64,000 nucleotides of DNA from Rhizobium sp. CB3090. Lineage in GTDB: Bacteria; Pseudomonadota; Alphaproteobacteria; Rhizobiales; Rhizobiaceae. The position numbers and the translations under genes are program-made. The notes below the pieces were generated by a model, which worked only from the letters and a program-made list of their open reading frames with translations, made no database searches and was not told the origin of the DNA. Below are positions 1-8,446 of this stretch, one piece after another. Position 1 is the stretch's first letter. Every line of letters starts with the position of its first letter. Location: contig NZ_CP121663.1 of the NCBI RefSeq assembly GCF_029714285.1, forward strand, positions 124,001 through 188,000, given 5' to 3'.

Positions 1-292
1 TGGTTGCGGCGGCGGCACCGGCCGGAATGTAGATGAGCGCATCGATGTTCTGCGTGAGAAGATCCTGGACCTGGTTGACCTGGGTCGGACCGTCGCCCTT
101 TGCGTCAACGGTGATGACTTCGATGCCGCGGGTCTTGGCTTCCGCTTCGACAGCCTGCTTGATCTGGTTGAAGAAGTTTGCCTGAAGGTTGGCGACCGCG
201 AGGCCGAGTTTCTTGACTTCCTTGGCCTGAACCGATCCCAGCGACAGTGCGAGTATGGCTGCCGTGGTCAAGAGAGTGCGGGAAAGTTTCAT
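1..292 (-). CDS. Sugar ABC transporter periplasmic binding protein, N-terminal part
   Basis: Partial gene entering from the left edge. The ATG at 292-290 gives a protein beginning MKLSRTLLTTAAILALSLG with a signal peptide that should be cut after VQA (about residue 23). The mature part starts KEVKKLGLAVANLQ and continues into a segment like IDALIYIPAGAAAAT. This is the fold start of ribose/xylose-type (RbsB-like, Peripla_BP_4) binding proteins that hand a sugar to a membrane permease. It lies 115 nt downstream of the permease at 408-1388 on the same strand, so the two belong to one importer operon. The ATPase must lie outside the window. The substrate cannot be read from this fragment. Confidence 0.85.
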   Translation of the reverse strand, partial: MKLSRTLLTTAAILALSLGSVQAKEVKKLGLAVANLQANFFNQIKQAVEAEAKTRGIEVITVDAKGDGPTQVNQVQDLLTQNIDALIYIPAGAAAAT

Positions 293-353
293 GAGTTCCT
301 CCTTTGGTTTCAATGCGCCCTTGGAAACGTCCTCCGCCCTCGGGCTTTCACAA

Positions 354-378
354 TCCCCGTCCGTGCGACGGAAGGGGA
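354..378 (-). promoter_or_regulatory. Intercistronic hairpin between permease and binding-protein genes
   Basis: Positions 354-364 pair with 368-378 around a 3-nt loop (11-nt arms, one G/A mismatch at 359/373). No T-run follows, so it is more like an mRNA-stabilising or processing hairpin than a terminator. It would help set the high binding-protein level usual for ABC importers. Confidence 0.5.
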
Positions 379-407
379 ATTCCGGCTATCGGCCTTAGCG
401 GCCTGTC

Positions 408-1388
408 TTATGCCTTCCTCCGGCGCAGCGTTTCAGCGCCGACTGCAAGAACGATGACGACACCGATGATCACTTGCTGCAGGAATGGGGAGACGTTGAG
501 CAGGTTCAGGCCATTGCGTAAAACGCCGATGATAAGCACGCCGATCAGTGTTCCGCCGATGCCGCCGGCGCCGCCCGACAGAGACGTTCCTCCGATGACG
601 ACGGCCGCAATGGTGTCGAGCTCGTAGCCAAAGCCGCTTGAAGGCTGGACGGCATCCAGGCGCGCGGCAAGGACGATCCCGGCAACGCCCGCCAAGACGG
701 CGCAGACGACATAGACGCCGATCGTGACCACCGGCACATTGATACCGGCCAGGCGGGCGACCTCGGGATTGCCGCCGATCGCATACAGCATGCGCCCTTC
801 GGAGCGGTATTTGAGAAAGAGCCAGGAGACGATGACGATCGCCAGCATCAGGAAGACCGTCGCGGTCAAGACGCCGAAGTGACGATCGATCGCCAGCATG
901 GTGAACCAGTCGGGAAAGCCGACGATCTGCTGGCCATCGGTAATCATATTGGCAATGCCACGGGCGACCGACATCATCGCAAGAGTGGCAATGAAGGCGG
1001 GCACACGGAAACTCGTCACCATCACGCCGACGATCAGGCCGCTCACCGCTGAAGCCAGGAGTGCCAGCGGGATCGCGACGGCCATCGGCAAGCCGGCAAC
1101 ATTCGCGACCCAGCCCATCACCATCATCGACAGCGCGAGAACCGAGCCGACGGAAAGATCGATGCCGCCGATCAGAATGACGAACGTCATACCCACGGAC
1201 ATGACGCCGAGCACAGTAATCTGATCGAGGATGTTGAGCGCATTGCGCACCGAAAGAAACCGGTCCGTCGCAACGCTCAGGAACATGCAGAGTATCAGCA
1301 AGCCGATGAGCGGACCCGTGGCTCCGCTGAGCCATGCAAGTGAGGTTCGCGGCTGCTGGCTTTGTTCGTTGACGCCCAATGCTGACAT
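408..1388 (-). CDS. Ribose-type sugar ABC transporter permease
   Basis: 326-aa integral membrane protein of the BPD_transp_2 (RbsC/XylH) family, which forms the inner-membrane channel of monosaccharide importers. About 8-10 hydrophobic segments are visible, the first near residues 24-44. The family signature is seen in segments such as VGMTFVILIGGIDLSVGS (about residue 62-80) and VVIGGTSLSGGAGG (about 262-276). It is first in a leftward operon followed by the binding-protein gene. The divergent gene at 1613 encodes a transketolase half, so the imported sugar probably feeds the kinase/transketolase operon on the other side of the promoter. Which pentose, tetrose or branched sugar is carried is unknown. 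Confidence 0.93.
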   Translation of the reverse strand: MSALGVNEQSQQPRTSLAWLSGATGPLIGLLILCMFLSVATDRFLSVRNALNILDQITVLGVMSVGMTFVILIGGIDLSVGSVLALSMMVMGWVANVAGLPMAVAIPLALLASAVSGLIVGVMVTSFRVPAFIATLAMMSVARGIANMITDGQQIVGFPDWFTMLAIDRHFGVLTATVFLMLAIVIVSWLFLKYRSEGRMLYAIGGNPEVARLAGINVPVVTIGVYVVCAVLAGVAGIVLAARLDAVQPSSGFGYELDTIAAVVIGGTSLSGGAGGIGGTLIGVLIIGVLRNGLNLLNVSPFLQQVIIGVVIVLAVGAETLRRRKA

Positions 1389-1434
1389 GGCTCCTCCACC
1401 CCTATACTCGCTTCGGATGATTTTCCTTCAAGCG

Positions 1435-1448
1435 TGCATATTTATGCA
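1435..1448. promoter_or_regulatory. Candidate operator palindrome TGCATA-tt-TATGCA
   Basis: Perfect 6-bp inverted repeat with a 2-nt centre in the divergent promoter region. It sits just downstream of a plausible leftward promoter. The TATGCA half recurs on the other side (1566-1571 and 1594-1599). The SorC-type regulator at 4941-5900 is the obvious candidate ligand; this is inference. Confidence 0.5.
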
Positions 1449-1463
1449 TTCATGCTGGAAAAT

Positions 1464-1492
1464 TCATTACCAACTCATATTTGGGCTGTCAA
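1464..1492 (-). promoter_or_regulatory. Predicted promoter of the sugar ABC operon
   Basis: On the minus strand a perfect TTGACA (1492-1487) is followed after 17 nt by TAATGA (1469-1464). The palindrome at 1435-1448 would lie shortly after the start point, as expected for repression. The -10 match is weak. Confidence 0.4.
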
Positions 1493-1548
1493 GCACTGAA
1501 AATGGCGCATAGCTTTCCATTGGAACTGTGCTTCATCGATAAATAGGC

Positions 1549-1578
1549 TTGACTGAATGAACTTTTATGCAAAAATAT
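1549..1578 (+). promoter_or_regulatory. Predicted promoter of the transketolase/kinase operon with embedded TTATGCA
   Basis: TTGACT at 1549-1554 and an AT-rich -10 candidate (AAATAT, 1573-1578) are 18 nt apart. A TTATGCA copy (1565-1571) lies in the spacer and another (1593-1599) just before the Shine-Dalgarno sequence. Both are placed to let one regulator control this promoter and the divergent one. Confidence 0.4.
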
Positions 1579-1612
1579 CTACGACTGAATAATTATGCAA
1601 CGAGGGAGCATC

Positions 1613-2422
1613 ATGCAAGTTAAGGAACTTGAGCGCGTCGCGCGCCAGATACGCCTGCGCGACCTGCAAGCGGTTTATGACGCAGGTGCGGGACATATTG
1701 GCGGTGAGATGTCGGCGATCGACATCCTGACTGCTCTCTATTTTCGCGTTCTGAAGATCTATCCCAGCGAACCGAAGCGGCCCGATCGTGATCGGTTCAT
1801 TCTGTCGAAGGGCCACACCGCCTGCGCGCTGTACATCACTCTCGCAAAGCGCGGGTTCATTTCGGAGGAGGAGATATCGACATTCCTGCAGCCGCATTCG
1901 CGGCTCAACGGCCATCCCAATTGCAACAAGGTTCCAGGCGTCGAAACCAACACCGGTCCCTTGGGGCACGGGCTGCCGGTCGCCGTCGGCGTTTCGAAGG
2001 CCGGTAAGCTGACCGGCGCCGGCTATCACACCTATGTCATGACCGGGGACGGCGAGATGCAGGAGGGATCGAACTGGGAAGCCATAATGGCCGCATCGCA
2101 GTTTAATCTGGACAATCTGACCCTGATCGTCGATCACAATCGTTTCCAGCAGGGCGCGGCACTCGCCGATACCAACAATGTCGCCCCGCTAAGGCCGAAA
2201 CTCGAAGCATTCGGCTGGGAAGTCAGCGAAATCAACGGCAACGAAATGGCGCAAATCGTTCCCGCGCTGGAGCATCGCAGCACCCGTCCGCACTGCATCG
2301 TCGCCCATACGAACAAGGGCCATGGCATCTCCTTCATGCAGGATCGGGTGGATTGGCATCATAAGGTGCCGAACAAGGAACAATACGAACAGGCTGTCGC
2401 AGAACTGTCGGAGGCACTCTAA
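1613..2422 (+). CDS. Transketolase, N-terminal (TPP-binding) subunit
   Basis: 269-aa split-transketolase half, carrying the thiamine-diphosphate pyrophosphate-binding domain. TPP motif: the segment TGDGEMQEGSNWEA, followed by VDHN. A histidine-rich substrate region (SKGHTACALY, PLGHGLPVAVG) is also present. An in-frame ATG exists 18 nt upstream (1595), but the strong GAGGGAG site ends a few nt before the ATG at 1613, so I use 1613. The stop overlaps the start of the second half (TAATG), implying translational coupling and a heteromeric enzyme that moves a two-carbon ketol unit between sugar phosphates. First gene of a rightward operon with the kinase and SorC regulator. Confidence 0.92.
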   Translation: MQVKELERVARQIRLRDLQAVYDAGAGHIGGEMSAIDILTALYFRVLKIYPSEPKRPDRDRFILSKGHTACALYITLAKRGFISEEEISTFLQPHSRLNGHPNCNKVPGVETNTGPLGHGLPVAVGVSKAGKLTGAGYHTYVMTGDGEMQEGSNWEAIMAASQFNLDNLTLIVDHNRFQQGAALADTNNVAPLRPKLEAFGWEVSEINGNEMAQIVPALEHRSTRPHCIVAHTNKGHGISFMQDRVDWHHKVPNKEQYEQAVAELSEAL

Positions 2423-3378
2423 TGGACGCATCCAACTCGAACACCAATCTCTACGACTGCCGTGACGCTTTCGCTGCGACTTTGGAGGCGCTGGCGGCTG
2501 GCGAGCGGACGATCATTGCGGTCTGCAACGATTCCGTCGGCTCATCCAAGCTCGGCGGCTTCAAGTCCAAATTTCCGGAACGATTGGTCAATGTCGGCAT
2601 TGCCGAACAAAACATGGTCGGCGTCGGAGCGGGGCTGGCAAACGGCGGACAGATTCCATTCGTCTGTGGGGCCGCATGCTTCCTGACGGGTCGTGCGCTG
2701 GAGCAGATCAAAGCCGACATTTCCTATTCGAATGCGAACGTCAAACTGATCGGCATTTCCTCCGGCATGGCCTATGGCGAGCTCGGTCCGACACATCATT
2801 CCATCGAGGATTTCGCCTGGACGCGAGTCCTGCCGAACCTTCCGGTCATCGCGCCATGCGATCGCATTGAAACGGCTGCTGCCGTGAAATGGGCGGCAAG
2901 CTATGCCGGCCCCTGTTTCCTGCGCCTGTCGCGCGTCGGTGTTCCCGACCTGCTGCCGGACGATCACAAGTTCGAACTCGGCAAAGCCAATGTGTTGCGC
3001 GAGGGGGGGGATGTGACCCTGATTGCCAACGGCACGCTGACGCATCGCATCCTCAAGGCCGCAGAAATCCTCGCAACCCAGGGGATCGACGCCCGTGTTC
3101 TCAACATGGCAACCGTGCGGCCGATCGACGAACAGGCTATCATCGCCGCTGCAAAGGAAACTGGCGCTATCGTGACCGCCGAGGAGCATTCGATTTATGG
3201 CGGTCTCGGTTCGGCGGTCGCCGAAGTGGTCGTCGACCATGCACCCGTTCCGATGAAGCGTCTGGGCGTTCCTGGTATCTATGCTCCGACAGGCTCGGCT
3301 GAATTCCTTCTGGATGAATTCGGAATGGCGCCTGATGCCATTGCCCAGGCAGCATCGGCACTTCTCAAGAGGAAGTGA
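2422..3378 (+). CDS. Transketolase, C-terminal (pyrimidine-binding) subunit
   Basis: 318-aa partner of the preceding gene: transketolase pyrimidine domain (about residues 10-175) plus C-terminal domain (about 190-310). The conserved VNVGIAEQNMVGVGAGLA carries the glutamate that activates the TPP aminopyrimidine ring. The GPTHHSIEDFA motif is typical of transketolase/DXS-like C halves. Its ATG overlaps the stop of the N-terminal subunit gene. Split transketolases in sugar loci often act on specialised substrates (for example apulose-4-phosphate transketolase AptAB) rather than in the pentose-phosphate pathway; that application here is inference. The gene holds an eight-G run at 3003-3010. Confidence 0.92.
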   Translation: MDASNSNTNLYDCRDAFAATLEALAAGERTIIAVCNDSVGSSKLGGFKSKFPERLVNVGIAEQNMVGVGAGLANGGQIPFVCGAACFLTGRALEQIKADISYSNANVKLIGISSGMAYGELGPTHHSIEDFAWTRVLPNLPVIAPCDRIETAAAVKWAASYAGPCFLRLSRVGVPDLLPDDHKFELGKANVLREGGDVTLIANGTLTHRILKAAEILATQGIDARVLNMATVRPIDEQAIIAAAKETGAIVTAEEHSIYGGLGSAVAEVVVDHAPVPMKRLGVPGIYAPTGSAEFLLDEFGMAPDAIAQAASALLKRK

Positions 3379-3400
3379 CCTGACGCTGACGGCGTGCTTG

Positions 3401-3426
3401 CCGGGGCATCGCGCTGAATGCCCCGG
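3401..3426 (+). promoter_or_regulatory. Intercistronic hairpin between transketolase and kinase genes
   Basis: CCGGGGCAT (3401-3409) pairs perfectly with ATGCCCCGG (3418-3426) around an 8-nt loop. The kinase Shine-Dalgarno GGAGG follows about 10 nt later and there is no U-run. It is probably a differential-stability or partial-attenuation element rather than a full terminator. Confidence 0.5.
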
Positions 3427-3449
3427 GTCATTCTTGGAGGAAAGATTTT

Positions 3450-4919
3450 ATGCGAGCCATCCTGGCAATCGATCAGGGTACGACGAATTCTAAAGCCATT
3501 CTGGTATCGGAAAAGGGCGAACTCATTTCTCGCGGTGCCGCCCCCGTCGGCATCAGCTATCCGCAACCAGGCTGGGTCGAGCAGGATGCAAATCGCATCT
3601 GGCAATCGGTGTGCGAGGCGGTTGGTGCTTGCATCGAAGCTGCGCCGGCAAAGGTTGCGATTGAAGCGGTTGCGATTTCCAATCAGCGGGAATCGGTGAC
3701 GATTTGGGATGGCGATACGGGGGAGGCGCTCGGCCCCGTCGTGAGCTGGCAGTGCCGCCGCACGGCTTCCGATTGCGAAAGGCTGATCGGGCTTGGGCAT
3801 TCGCAACGGATCCAGGAGACCACGGGCTTGCCGATCGATCCGATGTTTCCCGGCTCGAAGATGAAATGGCTGCTGGATCGCGCGCCGGCCAGACGCACTG
3901 AGCGCATCGGCACCGTGGATAGCTGGCTTGTTCACTGCCTGACAGGTGGCAGAAAGCATGTCTGCGATGCGTCGAATGCGGCCCGCAGCCAGCTCTTCGA
4001 TCTCAAGACCCAGCGTTGGAGCGAAGAGCTTTGTGCCTTGTTCGGCGTGGACAAAAACCTGCTGCCCGAAGTTCTCGATAGCGCGGGGCAATTCGGAACG
4101 ACCACGGGCCTTGCGGGGGTGCCGGACGGAACGCCGATTTGTTCTGCCATCGGCGATAGCCATGCCGCTCTTTTCGGGCATGGGGCCCATAGAGCGGGGG
4201 ACGGCAAAGTGACATTCGGCACGGGTTCGTCGGTCATGACGACATTGCCGCGTTTTATCGCACCGCAACATGGGATCACGACGACCGTTGCCTGGCGCAT
4301 CGCTGGAAACCCGACTTTCGCTTTCGAAGGCAATATCCTCGTTTCAGCGGCAAGCCTGCCGTGGATGACGGAAATTCTCGGCCTTCCCGACGTTACGGCT
4401 CTTGTCGATCTGGCTGCAACGGCCGAGCCGGGCGGCCCCGGCTTCGTTCCCGCCTTTGTCGGTCTCGGTGCGCCCCATTGGAATTCGGATGCGCGCGCTC
4501 TGTTTTCGCAAATCAACTTCAGCACCACGCGGGCGCAATTGGCGAGAGCCGTTACCGACTCCATCGCCCTTCAGGTGCACGATGTCTTCTGTGCGATGCA
4601 GAAGCAGAACGCGGGGAGCATCGGCTCTCTTTATGTGGACGGAGGACCCAGCCAGAACACGTTTCTCATGCAGTGTGTCGCTGATCTGTTGGGGCATGCG
4701 GTCATTCAATGCGCAGCACCCGAAGCGTCCGCGCTGGGGGCGGCCTATCTTGCCGGCCTATCGTTGGGCATGTGGGCGGATCTTGACGCCATCGGCCGCC
4801 TTCCTCGGCAGAGCACAATCATCAAGCCGCAGGCAAATGACAACGCGGAAAAGTTTAAAACGTGGAATGATGCGATTGCACGCTCGACGTTCGAACCGCC
4901 GCCCGCTATTGGTGAATAA
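3450..4919 (+). CDS. FGGY-family carbohydrate kinase, glycerol-kinase-like
   Basis: 489-aa FGGY kinase with both actin-like ATPase domains. The N-terminal phosphate loop is AIDQGTTNSKA. ISNQRE and the WQCRRT motif near residue 95-100 strongly resemble glycerol kinase. The C-terminal signature region reads GSLYVDGGPSQNTFLMQ. It phosphorylates a polyol or ketose with ATP in the cytoplasm. In this operon it most likely makes the phosphorylated substrate of the adjacent transketolase. Size fits the family (about 480-510). A GGAGG site lies about 11 nt before the ATG. The glycerol-kinase resemblance leaves glycerol, a tetrulose or a branched ketose as possibilities. Confidence 0.88.
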   Translation: MRAILAIDQGTTNSKAILVSEKGELISRGAAPVGISYPQPGWVEQDANRIWQSVCEAVGACIEAAPAKVAIEAVAISNQRESVTIWDGDTGEALGPVVSWQCRRTASDCERLIGLGHSQRIQETTGLPIDPMFPGSKMKWLLDRAPARRTERIGTVDSWLVHCLTGGRKHVCDASNAARSQLFDLKTQRWSEELCALFGVDKNLLPEVLDSAGQFGTTTGLAGVPDGTPICSAIGDSHAALFGHGAHRAGDGKVTFGTGSSVMTTLPRFIAPQHGITTTVAWRIAGNPTFAFEGNILVSAASLPWMTEILGLPDVTALVDLAATAEPGGPGFVPAFVGLGAPHWNSDARALFSQINFSTTRAQLARAVTDSIALQVHDVFCAMQKQNAGSIGSLYVDGGPSQNTFLMQCVADLLGHAVIQCAAPEASALGAAYLAGLSLGMWADLDAIGRLPRQSTIIKPQANDNAEKFKTWNDAIARSTFEPPPAIGE

Positions 4920-4940
4920 AAATTCACCGACGGAACAAAT

Positions 4941-5900
4941 ATGGGACGGATCAACGAGCTTCGCCTGATTTCTCGTGTGGCGCAGATGTATCACATCGAG
5001 CGCAAGCGGCAGGCTGACATTGCCCAGCATCTGAGGTTGTCGCAGGCGACCGTCTCGCGAATGCTGAAGCGCGCGGAAGCCGAAGACATCGTGCGGACCA
5101 CGGTGATCCCGCCTGTCGGGACCTATACAGAGCTTGAATCGGCACTCCGGGAACGCTTCAATCTCCCCGAAGCGATCGTCGTGGAATGTTCCGAAGACCG
5201 AGAAGGTGCCATCATGGCGCGGATTGGCGAAGCCGCCGCTCACCTTCTCGAAGTCACCCTGTCCGAAGGTGAAATTATCGGCGTTTCAAGCTGGAGCCAG
5301 ACGATCTTTAAAATGGTGGAGAATATCCACCCGCAAAAAAGCGCCCAGGCAAAATATATCGTCCAGACGCTCGGCGGAATGGGCGATCCCTCCGTTCAGA
5401 CCCATGCGACGCAGCTAACCACAAGGCTGGCCCGCCTGACGGGCGCAGAACCCAAACTCCTTCCGGTCCAAGGCGTGACAAGTTCGCGGGAAGCCAAGCT
5501 GCTGATGATGGCCGATCCTTTCGTGCGGGAAACCATCGAGCTTTTCGGCGCAATCAGCGTCGCAATCGTTGGTATCGGCGCGGTCGAACCGTCAGAGCTT
5601 CTCGCACGATCCGGAAATATTTTTTCGTCGCGCGAATTGGCCGATCTCGCGGATGCAGGAGCGGTCGGCGATATTTCCCTGCGGTTTTTCGATGGCAAAG
5701 GCAGGCCGGTCAAAACGCCGCTTGATGAGAGGGTAATCGGCATCTCGCTCGACGAGCTTGCCAAGGTCGATCGGGTGATTGCGCTTGCGGGAGGCGAAAA
5801 GAAAACCGCGGCGATCGCCGGCGCACTGCGCATAGGTGTGATCGACACCTTGGTCACCGACAAATTCACTGCCCAGCGGCTGATCGATCAGCCAGCTTAG
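4941..5900 (+). CDS. SorC-family (DeoR-like) sugar-responsive transcriptional regulator
   Basis: 319-aa regulator. The N-terminal helix-turn-helix lies at about residues 20-48 (QADIAQHLRLSQATVSRMLK). A SorC/CggR-type sugar-binding domain follows from about 55 to the end, with the typical VGIGAVEPS and DTLVTDKFTAQ segments. Such proteins bind a sugar phosphate and release or activate promoters. It is the last gene of the operon, 21 nt after the kinase, so it should be made with the enzymes it controls. The TGCATA/TATGCA sites near 1435-1599 are the best candidate targets. Confidence 0.9.
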   Translation: MGRINELRLISRVAQMYHIERKRQADIAQHLRLSQATVSRMLKRAEAEDIVRTTVIPPVGTYTELESALRERFNLPEAIVVECSEDREGAIMARIGEAAAHLLEVTLSEGEIIGVSSWSQTIFKMVENIHPQKSAQAKYIVQTLGGMGDPSVQTHATQLTTRLARLTGAEPKLLPVQGVTSSREAKLLMMADPFVRETIELFGAISVAIVGIGAVEPSELLARSGNIFSSRELADLADAGAVGDISLRFFDGKGRPVKTPLDERVIGISLDELAKVDRVIALAGGEKKTAAIAGALRIGVIDTLVTDKFTAQRLIDQPA

Positions 5901-5928
5901 GCTTGCGCGATTAGTTCCGAGACGTAAC

Positions 5929-8055
5929 TCACGCTGCCGAGGTGTGTTGACGGAGCGTCTCGCCGATCTCAGTGGACGACATGGGCTTGCCGACCAGGTA
6001 GCCTTGCAATTGGTCGCAACCCGAGGCGCGCAGTATCTCCGCTTGGCGAGGGTTCTCGATACCCTCCGCGGTCACCGGAATGTCAAGGGCGGTTGCCAAA
6101 GCGACCGTGGCACGCAGGATATCGATGCCGTTGGCGTTCTCTTCCAGGCCCAATACCAGGGACCGGTCGATTTTCATGCGATCGAACCCGAACTGCCGCA
6201 AGGCACCGATACTTGCATAGCCGCAGCCAAAATCATCAAGCGCGATTTTGATGCCGATACGCCTGAGCACGTCTATTGAGCGGCGTGCCTGGTCAGGATT
6301 CGTCATTAGGACGCCCTCGGTTATTTCCAGTGTCAAGCGGCTAGGATCGAAGCCGGATTCATCGAGGACTGCAATGACCTGTGCAGCGAAGTCCGGATTG
6401 CAGAGCTGAACGGGCGAGACATTGACCGAAAGCGCCAGGCCCGGCCACGCCTTCGCATGATGAATCGACGCCCGTAGCATATGAACGCCCAAAGCATCGA
6501 TAAGGCCGGACTTTTCGGCTAGCGGAATAAAAACTTCTGGGCTGATGCTCCCGGCCGCGCCGCGCCAGCGTGCCAGAGCCTCAAGACCGATAATTGCACC
6601 GGTGGATGCCGACACCAGGGGCTGGAAAAACGGTTCGATCGCGCCATTGTCGATGGCATTTCTCAACTCGCTTTCCAATTCGGCGACACGCTGGCGTTCG
6701 CGATCCAGCCCGCGATCGTAGGTAACGGCCTGGCCCTTGCCATTTTCCTTGGCGCGGTAGAGAGCCATGTCGGCTCTGCGAAGAAGCTCAAGTGACGTTA
6801 TATCGCCGACGCGGCTTGCCATGCCGATGCTCGTCCCCACTTCGATCGTTCGTCCGCCGATTTTGAAGGGAGTGCGAAAAAGCTTAAGGATGGAGTCCTC
6901 TATATCCCGATGTGAAGCGGATCCGAACTGCACCAACGCGAATTCGTCACCCCCTAGTCTTGCCGAGGCATGGATTTCGGGATGACAGTCTTGCAGAGCT
7001 TTTGCGACGATCCGGATAAGCTGGTCTCCGACCGCATGTCCCCATGCATCGTTGACGGCCTTGAAACCGTCGAGATCGATCATATAGAGCGATACTGCGG
7101 AGTAGCTGCTGTCCAATCGATCAAGCATGTCAAGAATGCCGTGTCTGTTGAACAGGCCGCTCAAACTGTCATGACTTGCTTCAAACCTGGCCGCCTCAGT
7201 CAAACGGCGAAGACGCCCGGCCTCCGACGTACCTGCAAGCAAGACGGCTGCCAGAAAAAGGACGAGTATGCTGGCTGCGGCGATCACGTAGGGCCGAACC
7301 CCGTTGAAAATGGCGTTTCCCGGAGCTTTGCTTGGCCAAACCAGATAGCCAATGATCGCACCGTCCATGTCCTTGATGGGAGAATTCAGTTCATTCGGTT
7401 CGGGCGTCCCCTGGAGGCGCAGGCCGTCGAGCTCGTGTTCATCCGAGAGTGCATCGACGACTTCCGGGGTCAACTCTTTAAAAAAGGTCAAAACGCTGAG
7501 ATTCGAAAGCTCGCCAGTCGGGCTGAAGGGCTGGATCGCCTGTGATGCCACAAGCAGGATTCCCGTCTCGGTCTTGAAGAAATTGAGCAAAGGCGCCGGC
7601 TGCGGCTTTGCGGCTGCCTCCATCTGGCGGTCGAAGGTCTCTCCGAAATAGTCGCGCGGCTGAAACGGTTTGCCCTTCAGATAGGCGGAAACCGCACTGC
7701 CATCAGGCCCAATTACAACGGCCCCATCATAGAGGGAATAATCCGCGCTGGTCTTGCCCCAATTTTCATAGGCCCAATCAGCGGCGGCAGGCGTGCCGAT
7801 GGCCTTATAGGCATCATCCCAGACGGCATTATCTTTGATTGTGGCACCCAGCTTGGCCATGAACGAAACGATCGCGGCATGGGCGGCGCGGTCTGCTCGC
7901 GCGTCGTCGATTGCGTTCGCCGATCGCGTCATCGTCGTAACCACATGTGCTACGAGGCCGGTCAAGACCAGCGCAACGGCGAGAAAGCACACCGTTATAG
8001 CGCTCACGGAAGATGTGTGGGTACGGAACTGGCGGGGCGTCAAATCGGAAGACAT
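5929..8055 (-). CDS. Membrane GGDEF-EAL protein with CHASE4 sensor (c-di-GMP turnover)
   Basis: 708 aa. Order: TM1 (about 15-38), periplasmic CHASE4 domain (about 45-190, with KDNAVWDDAY and LYDGAVVIGPDG), TM2 (about 255-275), GGDEF domain (intact RLGGDEF), and EAL domain (intact GLEALARW plus DDFGCGYAS). Both cyclase and phosphodiesterase motifs look complete, so it may make or destroy c-di-GMP. There is no RxxD inhibitory site five residues before GGDEF. I use the ATG at 8055; a TTG four codons upstream (8067) is less likely. It stands alone, convergent with the sugar operon. Confidence 0.92.
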   Translation of the reverse strand: MSSDLTPRQFRTHTSSVSAITVCFLAVALVLTGLVAHVVTTMTRSANAIDDARADRAAHAAIVSFMAKLGATIKDNAVWDDAYKAIGTPAAADWAYENWGKTSADYSLYDGAVVIGPDGSAVSAYLKGKPFQPRDYFGETFDRQMEAAAKPQPAPLLNFFKTETGILLVASQAIQPFSPTGELSNLSVLTFFKELTPEVVDALSDEHELDGLRLQGTPEPNELNSPIKDMDGAIIGYLVWPSKAPGNAIFNGVRPYVIAAASILVLFLAAVLLAGTSEAGRLRRLTEAARFEASHDSLSGLFNRHGILDMLDRLDSSYSAVSLYMIDLDGFKAVNDAWGHAVGDQLIRIVAKALQDCHPEIHASARLGGDEFALVQFGSASHRDIEDSILKLFRTPFKIGGRTIEVGTSIGMASRVGDITSLELLRRADMALYRAKENGKGQAVTYDRGLDRERQRVAELESELRNAIDNGAIEPFFQPLVSASTGAIIGLEALARWRGAAGSISPEVFIPLAEKSGLIDALGVHMLRASIHHAKAWPGLALSVNVSPVQLCNPDFAAQVIAVLDESGFDPSRLTLEITEGVLMTNPDQARRSIDVLRRIGIKIALDDFGCGYASIGALRQFGFDRMKIDRSLVLGLEENANGIDILRATVALATALDIPVTAEGIENPRQAEILRASGCDQLQGYLVGKPMSSTEIGETLRQHTSAA

Positions 8056-8446
8056 GGGGATACGCAAACAGGGATTGACGGATCATGCCTTTGCGAGACG
8101 GCAGGAGACATCATGTCCGCTATGCGCTGCGATGTAAGTTCTAACGCCCGAGGTTATAAACTATTGTTAACGGCGGCAGCGCAAATGTTGCCTTTACAGC
8201 AAACCATGCGCGAATCGGCTACGCACGGCGCAATTTGCTCGGCCGGCATGGCTCGATGGAAGCGGACTGGCCGGCGGGATATCAGCCGCGTTCAGATCCG
8301 AATGCAGGGCTGACAGTCTTGCAGATCGACGCGGGTTGAATTGCCAACCGCCGATAGTGTGTGGTACGCCATAATACGATTCTTATGAAATCGATGCCGA
8401 ACGGAAGTCGAGCTTGCGAAACACGTCCAACATTTGAGGTGCAGGA
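8056..8446. other. Intergenic region upstream of the GntR gene
   Basis: 391 nt between two divergent genes. No credible gene is seen. The only clear element is the GntR-type operator at 8361-8372, 75 nt before the regulator start. Confidence 0.6.
8361..8372. promoter_or_regulatory. Candidate GntR operator (copy 1)
   Basis: GTGGTACGCCAT matches the two operators before the downstream cluster (consensus rTGG-yAyr-CCAT). Its place just upstream of the GntR gene suggests autoregulation. Confidence 0.6.

Noticed and set aside
3279..4271. A 330-codon antisense frame over the kinase gene
   Set aside because: Low-complexity Arg-rich translation without motifs; the kinase on the other strand is complete.
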